A stretch of DNA of 64,000 nt, from NCBI GenBank assembly GCA_020636135.1, contig JACJYK010000003.1, forward strand, positions 310,001-374,000, read 5' to 3'. This DNA is from Lewinellaceae bacterium. Its GTDB lineage: Bacteria > Bacteroidota > Bacteroidia > Chitinophagales > Saprospiraceae. Positions 37,245-44,849 of this stretch are shown one piece after another. A program made the position numbers and the translations under genes. Every line of letters begins with the position of its first letter. The stretch's first letter is position 1. The notes beneath the pieces were generated by a model. That model did not search any database. It saw nothing but the letters and a program-made list of their open reading frames with translations, and was not told the origin of the DNA.

Positions 37245-37698
37245 GTGTTATGGTATTATGGTTTTTTGGTTTGAGGGGAATGACGAGTTTCGATCAACTT
37301 ATACAACATGTGTGAAACATGCCGGTATTCTTCAATCAGAGATGGTACAATGTCTCGTTCGAGATATCCAATATCTTCATCAAGGACAAGAAAAGTTATC
37401 ACCTCAGCACAGGAACCTTTAACAATGTAAAAATGCCTCACACTTTGTGCATTCGTACAACTCATCTCCTTCAACAATATTAGCCGCAATTGAAACAGCT
37501 GCACTTCTGAGCTGATCGCGGAAACGGAAATCTTCATTAATGGGAGAAGAATTCGTCAATCGGTAAATAATAGCAACAAGTTCCCTTGCTTTTTGCCATA
37601 CCAATAGCTTTGTGAAATCTCCCATAATTTCTAAAGGCAATATCCATACCAAAACACTCCATCGGCCACAACACCATTATACCATAATACCGCAACAC
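37245..37698. repeat. Four-helix-bundle element 1: heptamer-rich inverted arms
   Basis: Arms 37245-37262 and 37681-37698 are inverted copies, 16 of 18 matching; a looser match extends inward to about 28 bp. Each arm is built from a degenerate 7-nt unit around GGTATTA / TGGTATA. The arms enclose exactly one gene, the four-helix-bundle gene at 37256-37652. Total length is 454 bp. It sits between the epimerase and a glycosyltransferase gene. Confidence 0.6.
37256..37652 (-). pseudogene. Four-helix-bundle (23S rRNA IVS-type) gene with a frameshift
   Basis: The natural start is the ATG giving M-G-D-F-T-K-L-L-V-W-Q-K-A-R-E-L (37625). L-R-S-A-A-V-S-I-A-A-N-I-V-E-G is the family's conserved second-helix motif. 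The frame then breaks near 37445 and the rest continues in another frame as F-Y-I-V-K-G-S-C-A-E-V to a stop at 37256. Comparison with the sister copies (E-F-I-R-Y-L-F-I-A-K-G-S in the CysC fusion) shows that 2 nt are missing, plausibly one AC of an ACAC. The intact protein would be about 122 residues of the TIGR02436/PF05635 family. Function unknown. Confidence 0.75.
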
Positions 37699-37710
37699 AC
37701 TATTCCCTAT

Positions 37711-38805
37711 CTATCCATACAACCTCATCCATTGCCCCAGCACCTGATCCCATCCGGACAATTGGCCTATCTCCGCTTCGAAATTTTGAGCCTTGGATTT
37801 ACTCGCAATCAAATGATGAAGAATAGGAACAATCTCATCCAGGGTATCCACTTCATTCCAGGAAATACCCAGGTTCTTAAGATCCTGATACTCCAGCCAG
37901 CGACCGGCAATCACATGGGAGCCACAGAACAGGGCTTCCTGAAAGACAGCCGATAACTGATCGGTAACCGGAACATGAATCAGAATGTCGGTCACCATCC
38001 TCAACCGGGCGACGTCCTCGTGGCTGAGGTAATCGGTGAAAACACTGGATGTAAAGGGCGCTTCGGACAATAATTCTTTAATTTCTTCCACATAAGCATC
38101 CGAGGTGCTCCCATACGTTAATGTCAGGACCACATGATAAGCCGTGTCCGGGCGGTACGATTGGATCATCTGCCGCAGAACGGGAATATGCTGGTGAGCA
38201 GGGGTTGCATTGTATCCCAGGCAGACCACTGGTAAGTCGCGGGGCAAGCCCAGCACTTTCCGGCTCTCATATTCATGCTCCTGTGATCGTATTTTTCGGA
38301 TGATATCCAGACTGATCAAACCAAAGCGGGCGAGATGAAGACGGCCTGCCAGCGTGGTGTATTTTTGAGCAAAAGCCTGCAGCGTACGGCTATTGGCAAA
38401 TGAAATTTCATTCATCTTGCCGTAAAAGAGTCGAAAGATGCGATGTCTCCAGGCTGCAGTCCGGTAAAAATCACTGCCCCAGATCGTATGGACGAATGCA
38501 GAAGAAAAACGACGCCACCAATAATAAACCGGAAGATACACGATATGGGAATAGTGAAAATGCAGGGCATCAAAACCTTGCATTTTCTTTAGCTTGTTGC
38601 TGATGGCAAAAAAGCGCTTCAATAATTTGTCAGGACGCCTGTTTGAAACCGCCGGACTGGCCACTTCTCCATTGTGCTTAAGTTCCCCCGTTGCAATCAG
38701 GTAGTGATATACGTCATAGTCCTGTTGATGGAGCAGATAAGCCAATTGCGACAGATAAGGCCGGTCAACGATAAAAGACACCAGTAAAATGCGCTTTGAC
38801 GGCAT
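37711..38805 (-). CDS. GT-B glycosyltransferase
   Basis: 364 residues. The N-terminal domain opens K-R-I-L-L-V-S-F-I-V and includes F-D-A-L-H-F-H-Y-S and T-I-W-G-S-D-F-Y-R, the latter being the W-G-S-D acceptor-side block seen in many GT4 enzymes. The C-terminal half has V-V-C-L-G-Y-N-A-T-P-A-H-Q-H, L-I-H-V-P-V-T-D-Q-L-S-A-V-F-Q-E-A-L-F-C-G, where a single glutamate in Q-E-A-L remains of the donor motif. It loosely resembles the Fuc4NAc/polysaccharide transferase group. Cytosolic. Its stop is 59 bp from the four-helix-bundle gene. Donor unknown. Confidence 0.75.
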   Translation of the reverse strand: MPSKRILLVSFIVDRPYLSQLAYLLHQQDYDVYHYLIATGELKHNGEVASPAVSNRRPDKLLKRFFAISNKLKKMQGFDALHFHYSHIVYLPVYYWWRRFSSAFVHTIWGSDFYRTAAWRHRIFRLFYGKMNEISFANSRTLQAFAQKYTTLAGRLHLARFGLISLDIIRKIRSQEHEYESRKVLGLPRDLPVVCLGYNATPAHQHIPVLRQMIQSYRPDTAYHVVLTLTYGSTSDAYVEEIKELLSEAPFTSSVFTDYLSHEDVARLRMVTDILIHVPVTDQLSAVFQEALFCGSHVIAGRWLEYQDLKNLGISWNEVDTLDEIVPILHHLIASKSKAQNFEAEIGQLSGWDQVLGQWMRLYG

Positions 38806-38880
38806 GGGTTAGACGTTCTGATATCAGAACGCGTGGTAAATTATTTATAGTATAGTGAGCAGGTATCGGATATCCGTCTG

Positions 38881-39927
38881 TTACAATCGTAAACGACCGA
38901 TATCGTTCTGAGCTTTCTCAAAATCCTGATGACGTCCTATATCCAGCCAATAGCCCAGGATGGGGAAGTGCAGCACTTTTTTGCCATTTTCAATCAAAAC
39001 ATTCATTAAATCGGTTGCATCAAAATGCTGATTGGGAGGAATGAATTCCGTCATTTCTTTCCGGAACAGATAAATTCCCGCATTGGAATAATAGGTGTAG
39101 GTGGGTTTTTCCCGGAGCGACTTAATGTGATCACCTTCCGGTTCGATAACACCATAAGGAATCTTGACTTGGTAGGGTGTGGTAGCAATAATCATGTCAC
39201 CTGATTTTTCTACCAGTTCACGATACAAATCTTCGAAATTTATATCCGTAAGCAGGTCTGAATTCATGACCAACACATAATCGTGTTCAAAGTGTTCCAC
39301 CATTCGGATAGCTCCAATAGTACCCAGCGGTTCTTCTTCTTCGTAATACCGGACCTGGATCTTGCGGGAAGATCCATCTCCCAAATGATCCCGGATCTGC
39401 TGACCAAGGTATTTGATGGTTAACGTATAATTCCGGACACCATAAGAGATCAAACGTTCAATGTTGTAATCAATGATTGGCTTTCCGGCAACTTTTAATA
39501 ATGCTTTGGGTGTGTTCAGGGTTAAGGGTCTCAGGCGCTGACCCATTCCACCAGCCATAATGACAGCATCAATCGGCAGATAGGAACGCTGGATCCTGAA
39601 ATTTATAATATCAATAATGTGGTTGTCGTCGTCGAGCACCGGAATAACCCGGTAATTTTGTTCCCGCCAACTTGTCATTTGCTCCAATGTAAATTCTTTC
39701 CGCTTGAAATAACGCGGATTGGGTTGGAGGAAGGACAGGATTGGGTCTTCAAGCCCAAGTCCGCGGATAAGGCCTCTCCGGATATCGCCATCGGTCAGTG
39801 ACCCCAGCAAACGGTCATTCCCGTCCACTAAAAAAAGAATGGCATCGGAGCCTAACTTTTCCAGTTTCTGAAGTATTTCCCGGATACTCAGGTCGCCGTG
39901 GATAAGATGTTTCTGGTAGTCGTTCAT
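38881..39927 (-). CDS. Sugar-phosphate nucleotidyltransferase with N-terminal CBS pair
   Basis: 348 residues. CBS-pair region 8-115 (D-G-D-I-R-R-G at 47-53), then a nucleotidyltransferase domain with G-G-M-G-Q-R-L (126-132), the conserved lysine K141 in P-K-A-L, and M-N-S-D-L-L-T-D-I as metal site. This two-domain layout is that of PtmE, which activates glucosamine-1-phosphate with GTP in the legionaminic acid route of Campylobacter, and of related GDP-sugar pyrophosphorylases. It overlaps the acetyltransferase gene by 4 bp. The LegB and LegC genes of the same window lie 22 kb away. Substrate by analogy only. Confidence 0.82.
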   Translation of the reverse strand: MNDYQKHLIHGDLSIREILQKLEKLGSDAILFLVDGNDRLLGSLTDGDIRRGLIRGLGLEDPILSFLQPNPRYFKRKEFTLEQMTSWREQNYRVIPVLDDDNHIIDIINFRIQRSYLPIDAVIMAGGMGQRLRPLTLNTPKALLKVAGKPIIDYNIERLISYGVRNYTLTIKYLGQQIRDHLGDGSSRKIQVRYYEEEEPLGTIGAIRMVEHFEHDYVLVMNSDLLTDINFEDLYRELVEKSGDMIIATTPYQVKIPYGVIEPEGDHIKSLREKPTYTYYSNAGIYLFRKEMTEFIPPNQHFDATDLMNVLIENGKKVLHFPILGYWLDIGRHQDFEKAQNDIGRLRL

Positions 39928-40559
39928 GGTAATATTCTGGCGGGGTTCCCTGCAATTTTTACTCCATCAGGTACATCGTGAAGGACAACCGAGCCTGCTC
40001 CGACGATCGCCCTGCGTCCAATGGTAACACCCGGGATAATCGTACTGCCGGCACCAATGAATGTTCCGTCTCCGATGGATACATTCCCGCATAATACCGA
40101 TCCGGGTCCGATATGGACAAATTTATGGATTTGGCATTCGTGATCGATCTGGGCGCCGGTGTTTATGATCGACCCAATACCTACTGAACAGCCTGGTTGT
40201 ATGATAGCTCCCGCGCCGACCACACAGCCGGGGTCAATTTGACTTGACGGTGAAATATGAGCGGATCTGGCAATGGCTTTTACCGGATGGAAATGAATCA
40301 TGTCGTAGACATAGTGACTGACTTGTTCCCGGATTTTGTTGTTGCCAATGGCAACGAAATAACCGTTTTCCATCAATCTTGAAATTGAATTTTGATCCTG
40401 TTCCCAACCCCAATAGGGCAGATTCAAATAGCGGTTTTCTTCCGACTTTGGCGCCATATAAGCTACCGGTTGGAATCCCTGGGAGGTCAGTATCTCAAAT
40501 ATGACCAAAGCATGACCGGAATAACCGATAAGTATGATATCCCGATGATCGGCAGTCAA
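39924..40559 (-). CDS. PglD/NeuD-type sugar N- or O-acetyltransferase
   Basis: 211 residues. The N-terminal Rossmann-like part (I-I-L-I-G-Y-S-G-H-A) binds the nucleotide sugar, and the C-terminal hexapeptide helix (I-G-S-I-I-N-T-G-A-Q-I-D-H-E-C, I-G-P-G-S-V, G-A-G-S-V-V) ends in K-I-A-G-N-P-A-R-I-L-P. The histidine in D-H-E-C is the catalytic base in PglD and NeuD. It should acetylate an amino or hydroxyl group; a UDP- or GDP-4-amino sugar made by LegB and LegC is the obvious candidate. It overlaps the nucleotidyltransferase gene by 4 bp; 66 bp upstream is cysN. Confidence 0.85.
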   Translation of the reverse strand: MTADHRDIILIGYSGHALVIFEILTSQGFQPVAYMAPKSEENRYLNLPYWGWEQDQNSISRLMENGYFVAIGNNKIREQVSHYVYDMIHFHPVKAIARSAHISPSSQIDPGCVVGAGAIIQPGCSVGIGSIINTGAQIDHECQIHKFVHIGPGSVLCGNVSIGDGTFIGAGSTIIPGVTIGRRAIVGAGSVVLHDVPDGVKIAGNPARILP

Positions 40560-40625
40560 GGCTATTTATTGTTTAATCGGGGTAACAAACAACATCCGGA
40601 GTGGAATCAATTGCTTAATTACAAA

Positions 40626-41876
40626 TCAAATAACCATTCCCGCCGCAACCGTATTGTTCGTTCCTTCGTCGACGAGAATGACACTGCCGGTAATGCGATT
40701 CTGGCGGTAGGGGTCCGAGAACAAGGGTTTGGTGGAGCGAATGGCTATGCGGGCAATGTCATTCATCTGTATCTGCGGTTGCTCCATGTCGCGGTGCAGC
40801 GTATTGATGTTCAGCCGGTACCGGATCTCTTTAACGACGCAGCGTGCCTCCTGGGTGGTATGGCGAATAAGGTATTTACCGCGTAATTGCAAAGGCTTCG
40901 ACTGATCAAACCAGCAGATCATCAGGTCGAGGTCCTGGGATACTTCCGGTTGGTTGTTGACACGGACGATCATGTCACCCCGGCTGACGTCGATGTCATC
41001 CTCCAGGAGCATGGTCACACTCATCGGCGGGAAAGCTTCATCCACCTCCCCATCGAAGCTGTCGATCCTGGCGATGCGCGAGGTAAAGCCGGAAGGCAGG
41101 ACGGCAATGTCGTCACCCTTGCGGAATACCCCACCGCCTACCCGTCCTGCATAGCCGCGGTAATCGTGGTATTCATCGGTGTTGGGCCGGATGACCTGCT
41201 GCACCGGAAATCGGCAATCGATGAGGTTGTAGTCGCTGGCGATGTGGACATTCTCCAGGTAATACATGAGGGTTGGTCCCTCGTACCAGTGCATGTTGAC
41301 CGACCGGTCAACGACATTATCTCCTTTCAATGCCGAGATGGGCACAAACTGCATATCATTGATGTCCAGGCGACCGGCAAAATGTTCAAACTCATCGCGG
41401 ATGGCCTCATAGACGTCCTGCTGGTAGTCCACCAGGTCCATTTTATTGATGCAGACCACCAGGTGCGGTATCTGCAGTATGGATGCGATGATGGCATGAC
41501 GGCGCGTCTGTTCGACCACGCCGTGGCGCGCATCGATCAGGATCAGGGCCACATTAGCGGTGGAAGCGCCAGTCACCATGTTACGCGTGTACTGGATATG
41601 CCCGGGCGTATCGGCAATGATGAATTTGCGTTTGGGTGTGCTGAAATAGCGGTAGGCTACATCGATGGTGATGCCCTGCTCGCGTTCGGCCCGCAAGCCA
41701 TCCGTCAGCAGCGCCAGGTTGACACCTTCTTCACCCCGGCGGGCACTGGCCTGCTCGATGGCTTCATACTGATCCTGAAAGATCGATTTACTGTCAAATA
41801 ATAACCGTCCGATCAGGGTCGACTTTCCATCATCGACAGAACCAGCGGTGGTAAAACGGAGAAGTTCGGTACTCAT
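40626..41876 (-). CDS. cysN: Sulfate adenylyltransferase subunit 1 (GTPase)
   Basis: 416 residues, the length of stand-alone CysN. GTPase motifs: G-S-V-D-D-G-K-S-T (12-20), D-T-P-G-H, and N-K-M-D-L-V-D; switch I includes G-I-T-I-D-V-A-Y-R. It is an EF-Tu-like protein that drives APS formation from sulfate and ATP together with CysD. The gene follows cysD, as usual, but here the two are separated by a 471-bp gap that holds a complete four-helix-bundle element, so coupled translation of the two subunits is broken. With cysC it supplies PAPS for sulfation of the polymer or for assimilation. Confidence 0.95.
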   Translation of the reverse strand: MSTELLRFTTAGSVDDGKSTLIGRLLFDSKSIFQDQYEAIEQASARRGEEGVNLALLTDGLRAEREQGITIDVAYRYFSTPKRKFIIADTPGHIQYTRNMVTGASTANVALILIDARHGVVEQTRRHAIIASILQIPHLVVCINKMDLVDYQQDVYEAIRDEFEHFAGRLDINDMQFVPISALKGDNVVDRSVNMHWYEGPTLMYYLENVHIASDYNLIDCRFPVQQVIRPNTDEYHDYRGYAGRVGGGVFRKGDDIAVLPSGFTSRIARIDSFDGEVDEAFPPMSVTMLLEDDIDVSRGDMIVRVNNQPEVSQDLDLMICWFDQSKPLQLRGKYLIRHTTQEARCVVKEIRYRLNINTLHRDMEQPQIQMNDIARIAIRSTKPLFSDPYRQNRITGSVILVDEGTNNTVAAGMVI

Positions 41877-41891
41877 AAGCTATATGGTATA

Positions 41892-42344
41892 CGCTATTCG
41901 GTATACGCTATACGCGATTCGCCAAGGTAAAATGAAGAGCGTATTTGTTAATTAATTTAAACGGTTTATGAAGCTGGATACTTTCCTTTGCTCTTTATTG
42001 ATGAGTTCAAATAATTCATCAAAATCAAGGTTTTCAATAGTATACCGTTGTTTCGTTAGAATTAGCTGAGTTTCGAGTTCATACAATGATCCTAGTGCAA
42101 TTTCCAGAAATCTTTTAAATTCTTTTTCGCTTGATCTACCAGCCCCTTCTGCGATATTTGAAGGGACTGAAATTGCACTTCTGATCATTTGGCTTTGCAG
42201 GTTATACCTTTCAATTGATGGCATTTGGTCAACCAATTCATAAATAATACTGGCGATCTCCATTCCCAATCTCCATATTTCCAAATTTTTGTAATCTCGC
42301 ATTTGATCACTATGCGAATCGCGAAAAGCGTATTGCGAAAAGCG
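41892..42344. repeat. Four-helix-bundle element 2: 31-bp inverted heptamer arms between cysD and cysN
   Basis: Left arm 41892-41922 and right arm 42314-42344 are inverted copies with 26 of 31 positions matching. The left arm reads as repeats of TATACGC with variants (TATTCGG, GATTCGC); the right arm, on the minus strand, as CGCTTTT / CGCAATA / CGCGATT. They enclose one gene (41952-42302) and end 15 bp from the cysN start codon and 3 bp from the cysD stop. Length 453 bp. Confidence 0.7.
41952..42302 (-). CDS. Four-helix-bundle protein (23S rRNA IVS-type family)
   Basis: 116 residues, intact. It starts M-R-D-Y-K-N-L-E-I-W and has the family motif R-S-A-I-S-V-P-S-N-I-A-E-G-A-G-R, then K-E-F-K-R-F-L-E-I-A-L-G-S-L-Y-E-L-E. 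This is the TIGR02436/PF05635 family, small alpha-helical proteins first met as products of intervening sequences in 23S rRNA; the Avd protein of diversity-generating retroelements has the same fold. Biochemical role not established. It is the only gene inside element 2 and splits the cysD-cysN pair. Confidence 0.9.
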   Translation of the reverse strand: MRDYKNLEIWRLGMEIASIIYELVDQMPSIERYNLQSQMIRSAISVPSNIAEGAGRSSEKEFKRFLEIALGSLYELETQLILTKQRYTIENLDFDELFELINKEQRKVSSFINRLN

Positions 42345-42347
42345 GCC

Positions 42348-43250
42348 TTAAAAATAACCCTGCTTTTTCCGGTCCTCCATGCTCGTCTCACTCCGTTTAT
42401 CATCGGCGCGGCCACCGCGTTCGGTGAGGCGGGTGGTAGCTACTTCCTCGATGATGTCTGCAATGGTGGACGCCGAAGAACGCCATACGCCGGTGCAGGT
42501 CATGTCGCCGATGGTGCGGCAGCGAACCAGTTCGGTGAAGGGCATTTCTTCCGGTTTTTTAGGTATGAAATCGCAGTCCGCCAGTAATATGCCATCGCGC
42601 TCCAGCACGGTACGCTCGTGGGCGAAGTACAGGGAAGGCAGCGGCACCTCTTCCTGGGCCAGGTATTGCCAGACATCAAGTTCTGTCCAGTTGGAGATGG
42701 GGAATACCCGGAAATGTTCGCCATGATGTTTGCGACCATTGAACAGATTCCAGAGTTCTGGACGCTGATTCTTAGGATCCCACTGACCGAATTCATCACG
42801 GTGTGAGAAAAATCGTTCTTTGGCCCGTGCTTTTTCTTCGTCACGACGGCCTCCACCCAGGGCGGCATCAAATTTGCCCTGCTCGATGGACTCCAGCAAT
42901 ACATGCGTCTGCAGGCTGTTGCGGCTGGCGTTATACCCTTTCTCCTCTGTCAATTCTCCCCGGTTGATGGCGTCCTGCACCGACCCGACCAATAATTTTA
43001 GACCATAATGTTCTACCAGCCAATCCCGGTAATCAAGGGTCTCCTGAAAATTATGTCCGGTATCGATGTGAAGTAGTGGAAAGGGCACGCGTGCAGGGTA
43101 AAACGCTTTCACCGCCAGATAGGTCATCAGGATGGAGTCCTTACCGCCAGAAAAGAGGATGACCGGATTTTCAAACTGTGCCGCGACCTCCCGGATGACG
43201 TAGATGGATTCAGACTCGAGTTCCTGTAAGTGTGTTATTTGGTAATTCAT
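42348..43250 (-). CDS. cysD: Sulfate adenylyltransferase subunit 2
   Basis: 300 residues, the usual CysD length. S-G-G-K-D-S (34-39) is the PP-loop that binds ATP; later marks are L-H-I-D-T-G-H-N-F, G-G-G-R-R-D-E-E-K and F-P-I-S-N-W-T-E-L-D-V-W. It catalyses adenylation of sulfate to APS with CysN. It stands between cysC upstream and, across element 2, cysN downstream. The C-terminal end (R-K-K-Q-G-Y-F) is the family's own, so the element inserted just after the stop codon without truncating the protein. Confidence 0.95.
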   Translation of the reverse strand: MNYQITHLQELESESIYVIREVAAQFENPVILFSGGKDSILMTYLAVKAFYPARVPFPLLHIDTGHNFQETLDYRDWLVEHYGLKLLVGSVQDAINRGELTEEKGYNASRNSLQTHVLLESIEQGKFDAALGGGRRDEEKARAKERFFSHRDEFGQWDPKNQRPELWNLFNGRKHHGEHFRVFPISNWTELDVWQYLAQEEVPLPSLYFAHERTVLERDGILLADCDFIPKKPEEMPFTELVRCRTIGDMTCTGVWRSSASTIADIIEEVATTRLTERGGRADDKRSETSMEDRKKQGYF

Positions 43251-43276
43251 TAGTTAATTATTGAGGTGTGGTATGG

Positions 43277-43761
43277 GGTGTGTGGTATGGGGTATGAGAA
43301 AAGAAATCAAAATTGTGAAAATGATTCAGAACCCATGAGATTTTCGATATTGGATTAATTTTCCCAATTGCTGTAGTAACACAGATAAATCATTCAATAT
43401 AGCATCGAGATCATTGAAAGTATATAATTCTTTAACGAACAATAGCTGTGTATGCAATTCAGATGCGGAGCCTTTTGCAATGAATAAATAACGAATAAAT
43501 TCTTTATTACTTCCTCGATTATATCCTTCTGAGATATTAGATGCAATAGATACCGAAGACCTGATAATTTGATCCCTAAGACCGAATTCTTTAATTTCTT
43601 CGACCATTTTCAAAATTCGTGAAGTTATTTGCATAGCCTTCTGCCAGACGATGAGATTTTGAACACTTTTTTTATTGTATGGGGCATAGAAATCACTGGC
43701 TATTTTTTCCTCATCTTCCGTTAACTCCTCACTGCGCACCTCATACCCCATACCTCTCACC
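43277..43761. repeat. Four-helix-bundle element 3: inverted heptamer arms on the end of cysC
   Basis: Arms 43277-43298 and 43740-43761 are inverted copies, 20 of 22 matching. Both lie in longer 7-nt arrays (GGTATGG, GGGTATG and variants; right side roughly 43738-43790). Length about 485 bp. The left arm lies in the cysC-cysD gap; the right arm is inside the cysC reading frame and is translated. Confidence 0.7.
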
Positions 43762-44351
43762 TCATACCCTGTGCTTCTCACTTCTGCCATTAATGCCTCC
43801 ACCGCCTCCTTTACCTCCACCGCAGTTGTATCGATGCGGATCATAGGATTAACGGGTGCTTCGAATGGACTATCGATGCCGGTAAATCCCATGATCTCAC
43901 CTTTACGAGCGCGCGCATACAGACCTTTGACGTCGCGTTGTTCACAGACTTCGAGGGGCGTATCCACAAAAACTTCAATGAAGTCGTCCGGACCAATGAT
44001 GTTACGTGCTTGTTCACGCATGGCGATGGTCGGGCTGATGAATGAACAGATGGTGATGATGCCATTCTGACAAAATAATTTGGCTACTTCTGCGATGCGA
44101 CGGATGTTTTCGGCGCGATCGGCTTCCGTAAAGGACAGATTGTTGTTGAGGCCGGTGCGAATGTTATCACCATCCAGCACTTCCACGACATACCCGTACT
44201 CGTACAGCGTCCGTTGAAAGGCTGTGGCTATGGTGCTCTTACCGGAACCTGACAGGCCGGTGAACCAGAATACCATACCACGTTGTACCAGCAGGTTTTC
44301 TTTTTCCTGCCGTGAAACGAGTGAATCGTGGATGGGATGAAGATTATTCAC
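43326..44351 (-). CDS. cysC: APS kinase fused to a four-helix-bundle domain
   Basis: 341 residues against about 200 for ordinary CysC. Residues 1-190 are APS kinase: P-loop G-L-S-G-S-G-K-S-T (32-40), D-G-D-N-I-R, and K-G-L-Y-A-R-A-R-K-G-E. Residues about 190-212 are a repetitive linker (G-Y-E-V-R-G-M then G-Y-E-V-R-S-E) encoded by the right heptamer arm: three 7-nt units equal seven codons, so the repeat reads as a heptapeptide. Residues 228-341 are a complete four-helix-bundle domain with R-S-S-V-S-I-A-S-N-I-S-E-G and F-I-A-K-G-S-A-S-E-L. There is no Met before it, so it needs the cysC start. CysC makes PAPS from APS. Confidence 0.9.
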   Translation of the reverse strand: MNNLHPIHDSLVSRQEKENLLVQRGMVFWFTGLSGSGKSTIATAFQRTLYEYGYVVEVLDGDNIRTGLNNNLSFTEADRAENIRRIAEVAKLFCQNGIITICSFISPTIAMREQARNIIGPDDFIEVFVDTPLEVCEQRDVKGLYARARKGEIMGFTGIDSPFEAPVNPMIRIDTTAVEVKEAVEALMAEVRSTGYEVRGMGYEVRSEELTEDEEKIASDFYAPYNKKSVQNLIVWQKAMQITSRILKMVEEIKEFGLRDQIIRSSVSIASNISEGYNRGSNKEFIRYLFIAKGSASELHTQLLFVKELYTFNDLDAILNDLSVLLQQLGKLIQYRKSHGF

Positions 44352-44416
44352 GGTTTCGAGGTATTAAGGTGTAATGTCACGATTTCAGAGTGTCAGATTT
44401 AAAATCCATCCCTTAA

Positions 44417-44434
44417 TCCCCTCCGGAGGTGGGG
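44417..44434. repeat. Short GC-rich near-palindrome
   Basis: Near-perfect palindrome of the type TCCCCTCCGGAGGTGGGGA in the 128-bp gap between cysC and the DUF2061 gene. It could act as a hairpin in the mRNA. Similar short palindromes recur in related genomes in my recollection; nothing here shows its role. Confidence 0.35.
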
Positions 44435-44479
44435 ACTCCGTTCCAAATAAATGGATATTCTTGAAACTCATTAATTGAT

Positions 44480-44758
44480 CTACTTTTCCTTGCTGCCCCG
44501 CTTCATCCAACTCCTGATCGTACCGCGAGGTACCAGCATCCAGGCGCGTTCGTGGAGGTAATAGATGAATATCTTTCCGATGAACTCCAGGGCACCGACT
44601 TTTATGGCCGTATCGACCTTGCCGGTGATGAAATAGGTAATGGCAATGGTGGTGGAGGTAGCGACAATACGCCACGTAAATCCTTTCAGGATACTGCGCG
44701 CATGCGACTCTGTTCTGTATTCAGCCAAGAGATAATGATTTGATAGCCAGCCGGTCAT
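44480..44758 (-). CDS. DUF2061 membrane protein
   Basis: 92 residues with two hydrophobic helices. R-S-I-L-K-G-F-T-W-R-I-V-A-T-S-T-T-I and L-E-F-I-G-K-I-F-I-Y-Y-L-H-E-R-A-W are the marks of DUF2061, a small inner-membrane family. In Bacteroidota it is often found beside the sulfate-activation genes, as here just upstream of cysC, and may form part of sulfate metabolism; the function is not known. Start chosen at M-T-G-W-L. The end lies 128 bp from cysC. Confidence 0.85.
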   Translation of the reverse strand: MTGWLSNHYLLAEYRTESHARSILKGFTWRIVATSTTIAITYFITGKVDTAIKVGALEFIGKIFIYYLHERAWMLVPRGTIRSWMKRGSKEK

Positions 44759-44849
44759 GGCTGATGACGGAGAACCGGATGTTCAGATGCAGGTACAAAT
44801 TAAGCCAGAATAGAAATTCAAATCAGGATCAGACCCGGAGTATTATCTA

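Noticed and set aside
40887..41801. A 304-codon open frame on the plus strand
   Set aside because: It is the antisense shadow of cysN, whose GTPase motifs and full length are clear; the shadow has no recognisable domain.
44417..44434. Intrinsic terminator downstream of the DUF2061 gene
   Set aside because: The palindrome is short and is not followed by a T run in the transcribed direction, and the operon appears to continue into cysC.
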